From assembly GCA_001310715.1 (NCBI GenBank), contig BAXV01000023.1, positions 1-55,187 of the forward strand: a stretch of DNA of 55,187 bases, given 5' to 3'. The translations under genes were made by a program, and so were the position numbers. Below, in pieces: positions 28,115 through 39,507 of the stretch (position 1 is the stretch's first letter; every line of letters begins with the position of its first letter). The DNA is from Pseudovibrio sp. JCM 19062. GTDB lineage: Bacteria > Pseudomonadota > Alphaproteobacteria > Rhizobiales > Stappiaceae. Under the pieces are notes generated by a model. It did no database searches, was not told the DNA's origin, and saw only the letters and a program-made list of their open reading frames with translations.

Positions 28115-28558
28115 TTATTTTAAATAGGTCTCGATCAGCCATCCCCAATCAAGGGGAAGGTTCAAAATTTGTCGAAACACAACTTCCACAATTAAACAGA
28201 CTCCCAGAGCAAGGCCGATAGAGCGGGGCAACGTGTTACCGTTTCTGTAAGAGTACGCTAGAGCGAAGATCGGTAAGCCAAGACGGAATCCAAGCGTGAA
28301 AACCACAATTGCCAGGAGCCCCACCCACACCATCGGCTCGCTTTGAGAGGGCGCGTCGTCTTGCGCCTTTTCCTTAACGACAGGCGAGCGCCAATTCTGC
28401 ACAACAAGAACGAGCGTGGTAATCAGCATCAATATCCCGGCAATAGCAGGAAAAATGTTGGAGTTTGTAGGGTATCGACCAATGGTAAATCCGCCAATTA
28501 CCAGCGCATTTACTCCAAGAGTTGACAGGATCAGGAACGCCAGTGCACTACGCGTCAT
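28115..28558 (-). CDS. tctB: Tripartite tricarboxylate transporter small membrane subunit
   Basis: An intact 147-residue membrane protein with four hydrophobic segments (about residues 5-25, 36-54, 76-94 and 112-135), the standard layout of TctB, the 4-TM partner of TctA. GRYPTNSNIFPAIAG near the start and LNLPLDWGWLI near the end fit the family. It lies between tctA (stop and start share one base at 28558) and the decarboxylase-like gene. Confidence 0.8.
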   Translation of the reverse strand: MTRSALAFLILSTLGVNALVIGGFTIGRYPTNSNIFPAIAGILMLITTLVLVVQNWRSPVVKEKAQDDAPSQSEPMVWVGLLAIVVFTLGFRLGLPIFALAYSYRNGNTLPRSIGLALGVCLIVEVVFRQILNLPLDWGWLIETYLK

Positions 28559-30029
28559 TAGGCTTTCCTCCTTTGAAGACGCTGACGGACAAGAGGTGCC
28601 GCAAATGCCAAAACAGCAATGCCGATGATAACAATAGCTGTTGGGCGAAGCAGAAACTCACCGCCATAAATATTTAAACTCACCTGCAGATAACGTTCCA
28701 CCGATGGACCTAGAACAAATGCAAGAAGGAAAGGTGCGCGATTAATGCCAAAACGTACAAAAACTACCCCCATCACCCCCATAATAAATAGAGCCAGCAC
28801 ATCTCGCATATCATTCGCGGTGGAATAGGCTCCCAATACAACCAGAGTTAGTAGGATCGGGACCAGGTAAGACTGGGGTACAGACAGCACTCGCGTAAGC
28901 ATCGGCGCTAACAGGATCATAAGAGCTGCCGCCAACAAGTTAGCCACTGCCAGAACGATAACAAGACCGACGCTGATATCCATATGTTCGCGCAGGAAAT
29001 CAGGACCTGGTTGCAAACCAAGTATCAGGAATGCGCCTAACAGTAGTGCCATTCCAGAACTTCCGGGAATACCGAAGGCCAATGTGGGCACGAGTGCGCC
29101 ACCCTCTTTGGCATTATTGCTTGCTTCTGGAGCTATAACTCCCTCAACGACACCCGTACCATAGCGCGAAGGGTCCCGATCCCATTGCTTAGCTAGAGCA
29201 TAAGCGACAAATGGGGCTGTTTCACCGCCGGCACCGGGAACAATACCCACAGCAGCGCCAATGGCGGAACTGCGAATAGCAAGCCATGGACGTTTCAATA
29301 CTTCACGTAGGCCTTGCAGGGCTTGGTGACCAGAAAAATCACCCTTCGTCTGTGAAAGTTCACGCCCCGCCATAAGCGAGAGCAGCTCGGGAATAGCGAA
29401 TAGACCCAAGGCGACGGGGATAATTCTAATACCGTCCAGTAAGTACTCAGAACCGAACCAGTAGCGTGGCACACCAGAAATTGGTTCATCGCCGATAAAG
29501 CTCATAAATAGCCCTAGGCCACCTGCGAACAGACCTAGCCATGCAGAGCCACTTCCCATGACTGCGATGAATGTTAACCCCAGAAGTGACAGCAAAAACG
29601 CATCTGCCGGTCCGAACAACATCACAACTGATTGAAGTATCGGTAGCAACGAAATCAGGACCAATGCACCAAAAATACCACCTAGCCCAGATGCGCCCAA
29701 AGCGGCCCCAACAGCGACGCCGCCCAGCCCTTTTCGCCGCATGGGTACACCGTCAACTATGGTTGCCGCATTGGGAGGAGATCCTGGAATTCCCAGTAGA
29801 ATGGCCGTTAAGGAACCGCCTGTATATACAACTGCATGACAGGTTAGCAAAAAGGCTAGTCCCTGAAACGGCTCCATCTTGTAGACAAAAGGTATTAGTA
29901 CGGCAAGCGCAGCAAGGCCGCTCAAGCCCGGCAAAAGGCCAAATACCATCCCTACCGGTAACGCAATCGCGATGATTAATAGGACCCTGGCTCAAGAACC
30001 AGAGAGGCACCTTGTACGATGCTCTCCAC
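28558..30029 (-). CDS. tctA: Tripartite tricarboxylate transporter large permease subunit (one frameshift)
   Basis: A 490-residue permease with about 11-12 hydrophobic segments. The amino-terminal TctA motif VFGLLPGLSGLAALAVLIPF is present, as is the paired motif AAVGIVPGAGGETAPFVAY with GALVPTLAFGIPGSSGMALLLGA (quoted in part). The GTG at 30029 after AGGAG opens ESIVQGASLVLEPGS; the frame then breaks at about 29975, where one missing C would restore LLIIAIALPVGMVFG. An ATG overlaps the GTG in another frame, so the exact start is uncertain. It works with TctB and the binding protein TctC; the substrate is probably an aromatic or other organic acid. Confidence 0.83.
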
Positions 30030-30053
30030 ATGTTTTTCTCCTATAGCCAGTTC

Positions 30054-31091
30054 TTAGAAGTATTTATTCAAGAGGACTTCTCGGATCGCACTCAGCTGCT
30101 CTTCGGGAAGATCCCCAAAGACAAAATCGATAGTTTGATCAAGCTTTTCAGCATTGGCATATTCGATAGGCAATCCCCGTTTTTCCGCCTCTTTGATAAA
30201 CTCCGGATTAGTCAGCACCGCATCGACGGCCGCGCGAAGATATTCCAGCCGATCCTCAGGAATGCCGGGAGTGGTAATCAATGATCGACCGATCTCAGCA
30301 ATTCCCGCGCGGAAACGGATCCAAAATGCGCTTTCCTCATCAATTTCAGCAGCTTCGAATATGGTTGGCACATCGGGTAAAAGTGTTGAATGTTCATCGC
30401 CCACCACTGCAACTGGAATAAGTCTCCCCCTTGCGAATAGTCCGCCGCGCTTCGGTCAGTCACAGCAAATCCGTTGACGTCGCCGCGGATCGCAGCCAGG
30501 GCGGAATCGCTTGACCCTTGAAAGCCGACAATGATACGGCAATTCAGCTGAAGGGCTTCGCAAACGACGGCGGCAGTATCAGTAGGACCGTCAGCTCTGC
30601 CAATTCCTGAAAACGTCAGCACATGACCGTTGTTGCTGGCATCGATCATATCTTGGAGGCTTTTAAACTCGGACTGGCCGCTGGCGAGTAATACCCAAGC
30701 TCCGCCACAACCCGTCCAAGATAAACCATCTCCGTCATATCAAAGCGCACCGCCGGAGATTCAGAGATTTGGCCGAGTGCAGCTGGTACACCGTTCATAA
30801 GCCCAATGGTCAGCCCATCCGGCTTATCTCGCTGGATTTGGTTCATCGCGGTAAGACCACCTCCACCGGGGCGGTTTTCTACAATAACTGTCGCGCCAGT
30901 TTCTTTTTCTAAATAAGGTGCCAGCATACGCGCGTATTGATCGAACCCGCCACCGGGCTTGTACCCAATAACCAGGCGAATAGTTTCATCTTTATAAAAA
31001 GATCCAGCATCCTCGGCTGCTGCTGCAAAAATAGAAACAGCTGAAAAAAACAGCTGCTCCTGCTAATGCTCCCAAAAAAATTCGTTTGCAT
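30054..31091 (-). CDS. tctC: Tripartite tricarboxylate transporter periplasmic binding protein (about three frameshifts)
   Basis: A Bug/TctC-type periplasmic receptor of about 345 residues. After a signal peptide (MQTNFFGSIS... with Ala-rich cleavage region) come the family motifs IRLVIGYKPGGGFDQYARML, VIVENRPGGGGLTAMN and, near the end, LPDVPTIFEAAEID and GIPEDRLEYLRAAVD. GGGAGGAA lies before ATG 31091. Frame changes occur at about 31045 (A7 run), 30685 and 30425; the pieces join into one full-length protein. Bug receptors bind dicarboxylates and aromatic acids such as phthalate-type compounds, which suits this context. Divergent from the LysR gene at 31241. Confidence 0.82.
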
Positions 31092-31240
31092 AAATCGTTC
31101 CTCCCCGAAACTGCATTATCACCGCAGTGAATTATCTATTTTTATGTTTCAATAACTCGGAAAACAAATTAGTGTACTTACTAGTTGTCCAAAATTTTTC
31201 TTTGATCAGGGATTTGAAATAACAACTGAGGAATACATCT

Positions 31241-32157
31241 ATGGATGTTCGGACGCTTCGCTATTTTGCAAAAACCGCAGAAACCCTCAATTTGACAATC
31301 GCAGCAGAAAAACTAGGGGTTACCCAACCCGCTCTGGGACAACAAATAAGGCAACTGGAGGCCGATCTGGACGTAACCCTTATGCAGCGCCATTCACGGG
31401 GTATACGTCTTACAGATGCAGGGTTGGCTTTGGCAGAAGAGGCGAAGATCGTACTAACCGCTGTCGAGAACGCACGAGCACGCATTCAGGCGTTTGCAGA
31501 ACAGCCTAAAGGCATCGTATCTATCGGCCTGACTCCCAATACCAGCAGTCGTTTTGCGGCTCCATTATTCCGGACAATTACACAGAACTCCCCAAGTATA
31601 AGTCTGTCAGTTGTAGAGGAAATGTCAGCCATACTATTAGATTGGGTCGCTGATAATGACCTTTCCTTAGCACTAGCATATGGCCCTATTACAAACGTCG
31701 GTGTGCGCTGTGAGCGACTACTTGAAGAGACGCTTTATTTTATCCACGCTCCTACCGAGAGCAAGCCATCTCAAGGGGAAATATTTTTTGATGACGTCCT
31801 TAAACACAGTCTCGTCGTTCCAGGACAACGACACAGCACCGCAGTGTTTTCGATCAGTTAGCAAAGGAGAAAAATATAGAGCCCAAAATCATTCACGAAG
31901 TGCAGTCTGTTCAAGTGATTAAAGACTTGGTTAAAAAGGGTATGGGAGCAACAATCTTACCTTTTGGATCTGTAGAAAAGGAAGTCATTGCCGGAGAACT
32001 CATCGCTCGACGGATTATTGCGCCTTCGCTCCGACGTGATCTTTTTCTCGTTCAATCAGACCGGCGTCCACTTACACGCGCGGAAGAGGCTGTTAAACAG
32101 ATGATCATTCCGCTGGTTAACGGTGAGATTGCGATTTCCGACTATTGGGAAAAGTGA
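31241..32157 (+). CDS. LysR-family regulator divergent from tctC (one frameshift)
   Basis: About 305 residues. The amino-terminal helix-turn-helix is canonical (LRYFAKTAETLNLTIAAEKLGVTQPALGQQIRQLE, quoted in part), followed by the effector domain (GIVSIGLTPNTSS, VVEEMSAILLDWV, VKKGMGATILPFGSV). TGAGGA precedes the ATG. The frame breaks at about 31847: GTGTTTTCGATCAG should be GTGTTCGATCAG in the right phase, giving VFDQLAKEKN. The 149-bp divergent gap to tctC is the expected binding region. It probably activates the tct-decarboxylase genes in response to the imported acid. Confidence 0.83.
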
Positions 32158-32214
32158 AATAGAACACCTCAATGGAAACACTTTAATTATCAAGAGTTAT
32201 AAGAACAAGTCTTC

Positions 32215-33152
32215 TTATTCAGTTGAATAAGTGAAGTAGTCTTCAACCCCTTCCACCAAACTATTTAGTAATGTGGTCTGAAATTTATCAAGCTCCCTTC
32301 CCTCACGTCGAATTACGAACACCGGTACGAGAAGCGGAGCGCCAGAGAACTTTATTTCTTTTAGAGTACCTGCCAAAAGTTCATCTTTAATCGAACTGCG
32401 AAATAGGAGAGCTAAACCTGCACCTGCTCTTACGGCCTGCTTTATTGCTTCGGCGTGCCCAAATTCCATGACGACTCGTCGACGGGAAACCCCCAATTCC
32501 ATTAATAGTATTTCCTCAATCTCACGACGGGGAGTGTCTGATTGTGCGCTCACAAAGTCGACTTCGGATAGTCTCTTATTGGTGATTTCCGAAGACTTGA
32601 AGCTCGATGTCGGGGATGCCACGAGCACCAAATGTTCATAGGCTAGCTTTTGCACCTTCAATCCAGATACATCCTGCCGTGGGTCCAAATTGGTAATAGC
32701 AAAATCGCTGGTGCCTTCTCGCAATGAACTGGTGACTTCGACTGGGCTGGTGATGTTTACGGCCATTTCCCCGTGAGGGTATTTCGAACGCAAGCCGGCA
32801 ACTAAACCGGGCAGTACATATGAGCCGAGAGTCATTGAAGCTCCGATTTTTGCTTTTCCCACTAGCCCCTGTTGAGCTCCGGCTAACCCGTACTCCAACT
32901 CGCGAGTTAACATAATCACCTCACGCGCCCACTGATAAACGCGTTGCCCCTCACTTGTTAGAATTATGTTACGACCGCTACGTTCCGTGAGAGTAAATCC
33001 GACCTTGGATGCTAGTGAGCTTATGTGAGCCGATACAACGGGCTGAGCGATATTATGTCTTTCAGCCGCCTGCGAAACACTCCCAATTTCTGCAACGGTG
33101 CAAAAAAAATCTCAAGCTTGTGCAAGGTGAGCTGGCTGATTGTGGAACGCAT
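32215..33152 (-). CDS. LysR-family regulator divergent from the class II aldolase gene (one frameshift)
   Basis: About 312 residues. The first part, from ATG 33152, reads MRSTISQLTLHKLEIFF and, after a T8-run frame change at about 33105, TVAEIGSVSQAAERHNIAQPVVSAHI, the canonical LysR helix-turn-helix. The effector domain follows (VGKAKIGASMTLGSYVLPGLV, DFAITNLDP, VRAGAGLALLFRSSI). It is divergent from the aldolase-TRAP operon across an AT-rich 122-bp gap and converges with the other LysR gene, with only 57 bp between the stop codons. The two LysR proteins are clearly different sequences. Confidence 0.83.
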
Positions 33153-33274
33153 AATTTATATACTCTTTAAGCTATGTATCACTCGAAATTTTATATTAGT
33201 TCTAATGTTTCCTATCAACTAACTTTATTAAAAGACGACAAATTATAGTTCAAAGGCTATAAAGGATAGAGACC

Positions 33275-34024
33275 ATGACAACTGAAAATCTACTTTCTGA
33301 AAAGCAGAACGACATTTTAGAAAACACTATTACTAAACTTGTTCTGGTAAATCGGATTTTAGCTCGTGAAGGAGTTATTGATGACTTCGGGCATGTTAGC
33401 GTACGTCACCCTTTGAATCCTGAACGTTATTTCTTGTCTCGCTCACGTTCTCCCGAACTAGTGACACGTAGCGACATAATGGAGTTTACCCTTGACGGAG
33501 AGCTGATTGGTTCCGATCCTCGGCGTCCTTATGCTGAGCGCCATATTCATGGAGCGATTTATAGAGATAGGCCTGATGTTAACGCGGTAACCCATCATCA
33601 CGCCCGTTCCATCATCCCATTTACAATGAACGATATTTCTCTGCGTCCCATATTCCATATGTCATCGGTCATAGGAAAAAAATATTGATACATGGGAAAG
33701 CCAAGATGAATTCGGCGACACCAATATGTTGGTTGACAGCATGGAGATGGGCCACTCCCTTTCCCGCACCCTTGGCAAAGACAGAGTAGCGCTCCTGCGC
33801 GGACATGGATGCGTTTGTGCGGCTCATAATCTTGAGGCGGTATGCATGGTGTCTGTCGCCCTAAAAGACAATGCACAACTAGTTCAGGATACCATGAAAA
33901 TCGGTAGTCTTAAGTATCTCACAGATGGCGAGATTGAAAAGACAAGCGCAATGCTGCTTAGCGCTATGCACTGGCCAGGGCCTGGGATTACTGGGTAACA
34001 CGTGCCGGATTTGCCGGTCTTTAA
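33275..34024 (+). CDS. Class II aldolase/adducin-family protein, possible aromatic-acid decarboxylase (two frameshifts)
   Basis: About 250 residues of the class II aldolase/adducin fold, a zinc enzyme family that includes L-fuculose-phosphate aldolase and hydroxyphthalate-type decarboxylases. Zinc ligands are visible: AERHIHGAIY and NAVTHHHARSI, then LRGHGCV later. FGHVSVRHPLNPERYFLSRS is the usual substrate-phosphate or carboxylate-binding segment. AAAGGA precedes ATG 33275. Frame changes occur at about 33680 in an A7 run and at about 33972, after which RAWDYWVTRAGFAGL forms the usual carboxy end, finishing at 34024. A non-phosphorylated carboxylate substrate is suggested by the neighbouring LysR regulator and TRAP transporter. 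Confidence 0.75.
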
Positions 34025-34063
34025 TCCTAGGAAACTGTGCATGAGCAAAGCGGGAGATAGTTC

Positions 34064-35076
34064 ATGCACAAAACTACTAAAAATAATAATGGGGGGAGAG
34101 TAGTGAAACCTACACTCATATCAACAATTCTCTTAGGTGCGAGCTTAAACTTAGCGACAGGCGCTTACGCGCAACCTCTGGGTATCGGTGCGGGAACGCA
34201 AGGTTCCCAAAATTACACCATGAATACTAGCTTCGCAAAACTTCTGAACTCAGAGCTAGGTTTGAATGTTCGAGTTCAAGCCTACGGCGGTTCCGGGCAA
34301 TCTCTACCACTTATTGATATGGGGCGTCTTGATTTTCAATTATTTCCCAGCCCCGACGTATTAGCAGCTGAAAAAGGCGAGGACCCGTTTGTCGGCAAAG
34401 CAATGAAAAACTTGCGGGTGGTAGCATCCATGGGTTCCACTGCCTATGGACTGATGGTCCGCAAAGATTCTACATATCACAACGTAAGCGAGATCAAAGG
34501 TTTATCGATCACCTACGGCTATTCGGCGCAACCAACTTTACGAGCACAGGTCGATGGGTTGTTAGCCGCAGGCGGACTATCAATAGATGATATGGTCACA
34601 GACAATGTGCCCTCCGTACCTAACGGAGCAGATGACTTTATTAATGGCTCGGCTGCTGTCGCCTTTTTTGCTGTACAAGGTGGCAAGACCCGTGAGGCTG
34701 ACGCCAATGTAGGTATCCGCTGGCTGGCGATCAATGATACTCCGGAAGCCGAAGATGCTATGAAGCACTTTGTGCCGACATCCTATGCTATGGAAATTTT
34801 TCCCAGAGGGAATGTTGGCGTAGCAAAAGCCACCCCTACAATGGGATACGATTATGTTCTGACCACCGGAGCTGATGTTCCCGATGAGTTGGTTTCCAAG
34901 ATCGTCAAGTTCATTCACGACAACCCGGATGAAATTCGCGCAGCGTCAAGATCCTTTGCCAACTTTGATCCGAACGCAATGGCTCCAGCCTCAAAGGGTT
35001 GACCTATCATTCTGCCGCGAAAGAATTTTACTCAAAACTGGCAACTGAGGGTCAAGAGCATGCAGACGCAAGCTGA
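34064..35076 (+). CDS. TAXI-family TRAP transporter receptor (one frameshift)
   Basis: A periplasmic binding protein of about 337 residues of the TAXI type, which pairs with fused DctQM permeases. The signal peptide spans about residues 1-37 (cleavage after GAYA). The mature protein opens LGIGAGTQGSQNYTMNTSFA, the family's characteristic start, and continues with VQAYGGSGQSLPLIDMGRLDF. GGGAGA lies before the ATG. The frame changes at about 35000 (ASKG to LTYHSAAKEFYSKLA), one base, and the gene ends at 35076, overlapping the permease start by 17 bp. Ligand unknown; neighbours suggest an organic acid. Confidence 0.82.
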
Positions 35077-37006
35077 TAATATTTCACCGACTTCAACCCT
35101 TTCTCTCCTATTGGATCGGCTGGGAATGTTGATTGGCTTCCTGCTAGTTTTTTTTCCCAGTTGCCTACGCCCTCGACCTGCATCGCATGTTGGGAATTTC
35201 CGTTTATGATGTGCAACTCCTGTCCGCGGTATTTACTTTATCATTGGCAGCAAATTTTCTTTTAACAAGTGCTAATGGTTTAAGGGAGCAGAAATCTAAG
35301 GCTAATTGGAAGGCGGTCATAAATCTGGCATTCTTTGCCGTTGTCATTGCCACCGGTGGTTATGTAACTCTATTCTACCCGGCGGTTTCCCTGGAAGTGC
35401 CGTGGCTCCCCAGTTGGCTAATTGTTTTAAGTGGCGCGTTATTTGGGGCTTTGATACTCAATTTGCGCCGAGCAGCAGGCCTCGGCATATTATTGGTGGT
35501 CTCAGTCTTCCTTGCCTATGGCCTTTTCGGCCACTTTCTTTCTGGTGATATTCAAAGCCGGCAGACAACACCTACCGAGTTGATTGTCTATCTTATGATT
35601 GATCCAAACGGGGTACTAGGAACTGCGCTAAAGGTCGCCGTTACTATCGTGATACCGTATTTGTTGTTTGGACAACTACTGGTTACGTGTGGCGCAGCAA
35701 ACTTTTTTTAATAATCTAGCTTTAGCTGGCATGGGCCGGTCACGGGGCGGGCCCGCCAAGGTTTCGATTATTGCGTCCGGCCTTTTCGGTTCCATTTCGG
35801 GTAGTGCGGTTGGTAATGTGGTAGGAACCGGGGTAATAACAATCCCGATGATGAAACGTGCAGGCTTCTCCCCACCTATGCGGGTGCCGTAGAAGCAGTT
35901 GCGTCAACCGGAGGCCAACTTGTTCCGCCCGTAATGGGGCTGCCGCCTTTATTATGGCTGACTTTCTCAGAGTAGATTACTCCACAGTCATGTTCGCCGC
36001 CCTGCCCTCTGCTCTACTCTACTACCTTGCTCTGTTCATCAATGTTGACTTGAAAGCCGCAAAAGAAAAAAATCAGCGGTGTAGAACAACAGGAAACTGG
36101 CTCTGGCTGGCAAGTCCTGCGCGAAGATGGTACTTCCTATTACCATTTGCAGTACTATTCTATACTTTGTTTTCTATGAATATGAAGCCAGAGAAAGCAG
36201 CTATTCTTGCGATAACTACATTGATTCTGGTTAGCGCTCTGTTTGGATACAAAGGGCACCGCATTAACCTGAGGAAACTTTGGGAAGCAGTTAGTCAGGC
36301 AGGTTCTTCAGCCATCAACTTAGCCATCGTTTGCGCAGCCGCCGGGATTATAATTGGCGTCTTGAACATGACGGGCTTGGCATTTAGCTTGACCATGCTC
36401 ATTTTGCAAGCTAGCAGCAACAGTATTCTAATCTTGGCTGTAATAACTGCGTTGATTAGTATTGTCCTTGGAATGGGCATGCCAACAGTAGGCGTGTATA
36501 TTCTGCTGGCGACCCTTGTCGCACCTGCGCTGGTAACTGCTGGTGTTCCTGCCATTTCTGCTCACCTGTTTGTATTTTACTATGGGCTGCTATCGATGGT
36601 AACCCCACCCGTTGCTTTGGCTTCCTTCGCCGCAGCCAATATTGCCGGAGCAAATTCAGTACAGACAAGCCTTGCTTCAATACGTCTGGCATGGCCAGCA
36701 TACGTGGTACCATTCTTGCTGATTTTGTCTCCCTCTTTCATTCTGGAAGGAGATTTTCTCCTCATAACTTGGGATCTGTCGCTTGCAGTTGCAGGTATCT
36801 ACTTCATAACCTCAGCTATCGTCGGATATCTCAAAAAGCCATTAATGCCCTTAGAACGCGGACTTTTTGTTGTAGGCGGGGCGATGCTTCTCTTACCAGC
36901 TAATCTGTTTGCCGGAGCATTCTATGTAAACCTGTTAGGGTGGCTGATATTTGCATTAAATTTCGCCGTATCCAATAGAAGAAAAGGTGCCCTAGTATCA
37001 GAATAA
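35060..37006 (+). CDS. Fused TRAP transporter permease, DctQM type (several frameshifts)
   Basis: A large membrane protein of about 650 residues joining the small (DctQ-like) and large (DctM-like) TRAP subunits, the standard partner of TAXI receptors. Family motifs: SGLFGSISGSAVGNVVGTG, SIVLGMGMPTVGVYILLATLVAPAL (quoted in part) and FVFYYGLLSMVTPPVALASFAAA. It starts at ATG 35060 (MQTQADNIS). Frame changes occur at about 35150 (T8 run), 35700 (T-run after the Ala-Ala-Asn codons), 35878 and 35942; after correction the protein is continuous. Sodium-driven uptake of a carboxylate into the cytoplasm is the expected role. Confidence 0.82.
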
Positions 37007-38380
37007 AATTTGTTTCTGAACCTCATCCAGAACTCCGGACACATTGCAAATAGTACCCTTTGGTGTCACAGGAGGTCTGGATGATCAAGAAGCGTCAATG
37101 GTGACCCTGTTGTAAGTTTTAGGCCTTGCTAGATACCCCCTACATCTTGTGTGTGGGGGGCAATGTCAGAGTTCAAGTATGGCCAGTTTCAGTGAGAGAT
37201 CATTCTTTGGGCAGTGAGATAGTATTGCAAATATGGCATCATCTATCGTGACCTTAAGTATTTGTCATCGACGCACTCTGCCAGCCTTTTATCAAGCAGC
37301 AAAAGTGCGTTGGCTCGGCGCAAAGCCAGACCGTCCACGATGCGTTCCCGCAAGATAGCCTGCAACGCTTCACGCTCTTATGGAGATAATGCAAATTGGT
37401 CAGCTTTATTCATGAAGAGGGTCTCGAATCCACTTCGATCAATTTGACAAGGGAAATCTTGTCGCTGAGGAATTAAGGACTCAGATAGATAGGCCTCTAA
37501 TAATTGTAGGAACGGTGATCGTAGGGTGGCCCATAATGTCCGAGACTAGGTGTTTTTGCCCAAGTGCAAGGTCCGGGGTTGCCTTCAGGCAAGCAATTGA
37601 CGGGTCCAAATTGTACGACTAAATTCTTTACCGCTTATGGTTCCTGAGCCGGTACCTCCAATGTCAGCGCGTGTTCCCGACAAAGTGAGCGAGGCGGCTG
37701 ATCCATCTTCAAGTCATCCGGTAACGTCAATTACTCAACCAGGTAAATTGGAATAGTTCACACAACCAGCCAAAATTCTGCAAACAAAGCCTAGTTTGAT
37801 TCCAGTTCTCACTTCCGCCTTGATAATCCTTTCGCTCCACCACATCAGGAACGCGTGCGAGCAACATTCACTCCATCATATAACGCTGTTTATCAATTGA
37901 AGATGGTTTCGGGAGTACTGCTCAAAAAGAACTTGTCAGCGACTTGTGCGGTCCGCCGCAGGTTGGGGCGAGAGTGCTTACCCTAAATGTGGCAGCTTCG
38001 CTTTGGGACGTAAATCAGTACATTTCCAGAGAGCCGATACAAGAGCCGTGCAGTGAGTTTGTGATTGGTTGACCGGTTTCGTGTAAAGTCCCGAACCTTC
38101 CGATAAACCACACCCAGACCGATCGATTCTAACTGTGTGAGTGTAGTTTTGTGCAGTTTTAGCGGGAATTATTGCCTATATAAGCGCCAAAACGTTCTGA
38201 ACTTAGCACTTATTATGAGCTTTGAGCTTCATGTGCATGTTTTTTTCTTGAATTACATAAAAATCCACATCAACATAAAAACCCACGAACATTTTGGCGG
38301 GCTTTCTACAGTGGCACGTCTTGATTTGTTCCTATGGCACTCTGGGGAAGGTGCCTTAAAGTGAGTAAATGGGGGAATAC
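37007..38380. other. Gene-poor region, 1.37 kb, mostly decayed DNA
   Basis: No intact gene is visible. One transposase relic is recognisable (listed separately). The rest has short frames only, and the final 250 bp before the ABC binding-protein gene are AT-rich and probably hold its promoter. It looks like a junction between two transferred segments. Confidence 0.5.
37245..37413 (-). pseudogene. Transposase relic, helix-turn-helix part (IS630-like)
   Basis: Reading the minus strand from ATG 37413 gives MNKADQFALSP, a stop, then EREALQAILRERIVDGLALRRANALLLLDK (quoted in two parts in full below 20 each: EREALQAILRERIV and DGLALRRANALLLLDK), which matches the start of IS630-type transposases. 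It degenerates after about 55 codons. The plus-strand frame over it (37262-37447) is a shadow. Confidence 0.55.
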
Positions 38381-39389
38381 ATGAATTACTGGACTAAGTC
38401 AGCCATGGCTATGGCACTGGCCGTTGGCGTTACTTCACCGGTGGCTGCAGGCGAGATTACTGTCTATAGCGCGCTGGAAGAAGAAGAAATTGCTGCCTAT
38501 GTTGCGGCGGCCGAGGCTGCACTGCCGGATATTGAGATCAATATCCTGCGTCTATCGACTGGCAAACTTGGTGCACGTCTGTTGGCCGAAGCGAATAACC
38601 CGCAGAACGATCTAATCTGGGGCTGGGCGGTCACCGCTATGATGGATCCGCAGGTTCTCGCAATGCTTGAGCCTTACAAAGCAGCTGGCGCGGAGACACT
38701 TGCAGACCAATTTCGCGATGCAGAGGATCGCTGGTTTGCTCCGACCGGTTACTTGGGTGCGTTCTGCGTAAACACTGCAAGGCTAGAGAAAAAAAGGCCT
38801 GCCAATGCCCACCGGCTGGGCTGATCTGCAAAACCCTGCCTTCAAGGGTGAAGTCTTGATGCCTGACCCGAATTCTTCAGGAACGGGTTATTTGCATGTG
38901 AATGCAGTGCTTCAGGCTAGAGGCGCAGATGCCGGTTGGGAGCTCCTAAAATCTGTTGACCCTAACATGGCGCAATATACCTCCTCTGGTTCCAAGCCAT
39001 GTAAAGCTGCGCGTGCCGGAGAATACACAGTCGGTATATCGCTGGCCTTCACCGCGATGAAGTCCATTGAAGACGGCTATCCGCTTGCCATGGTTTTCCC
39101 AAAGAGTGGTGTCGGCTATGAGCTTGAAGGTTCCGGCCTGATGGCGAGCAGCGACAATAAAGCTGATGCTCAGCGCTTCCTGGACTGGACGCTCTCCGCC
39201 GAGGCACTTGCGCTCTATGGCCAGTATAAAGCTCTTATCACTGCGCCAGGTGTTGATACGTCTGCAGCTGCCGCCGAAGCTGGGCTGCCTGCAGATATCC
39301 GCAGCATTCTGTTTCCGGTTGATTTCGTTGAATCAGCAAACAACCAAACGAAAGTCAAAGCTGAATGGAAAGACCGCTTCGGTCGTTAA
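38381..39389 (+). CDS. AfuA/FbpA-like ABC transporter binding protein (one frameshift)
   Basis: A periplasmic binding protein of about 336 residues of the iron/2-aminoethylphosphonate/hexose-phosphate type. A signal peptide ends near PVAAG, then GEITVYSALEEEEIAAYV opens the mature protein; LSTGKLGARLLAE, YLGAFCVN and ADLQNPAFKGEVLMPDP are family segments, and VGISLAFTAMKSIEDGYP lies in the second lobe. GGGGG precedes ATG 38381, preferred over ATG 38369. The frame breaks at an A7 run near 38790 (LEKK to GLPMPTGW). The strands of this family that bind iron carry paired tyrosines; none are obvious here, so a phosphorylated organic ligand is more likely. Confidence 0.78.
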
Positions 39390-39396
39390 TTCCAAG

Positions 39397-39426
39397 CTGG
39401 TGGGCGATCTTTAGGTTGCCCACCAG
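39397..39426 (+). terminator. Hairpin after the binding-protein gene
   Basis: CTGGTGGGC (39397-39405) and GCCCACCAG (39418-39426) form a perfect 9-bp stem with a 12-base loop, 8 bp after the stop codon. No U-tract follows, so it more likely protects the binding-protein mRNA or causes partial termination, giving more receptor than membrane subunits. Confidence 0.6.
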
Positions 39427-39507
39427 TTCCCCAAAGCCACAAGCAAGAAAAATCTATACGGATGTCAGGCGGGACATCCTGCAATACTGGGTAGGGAGGC
39501 GCGGTAT

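Noticed and set aside
37262..37447. Plus-strand frame of 61 codons
   Set aside because: It is the antisense shadow of a transposase relic on the minus strand.
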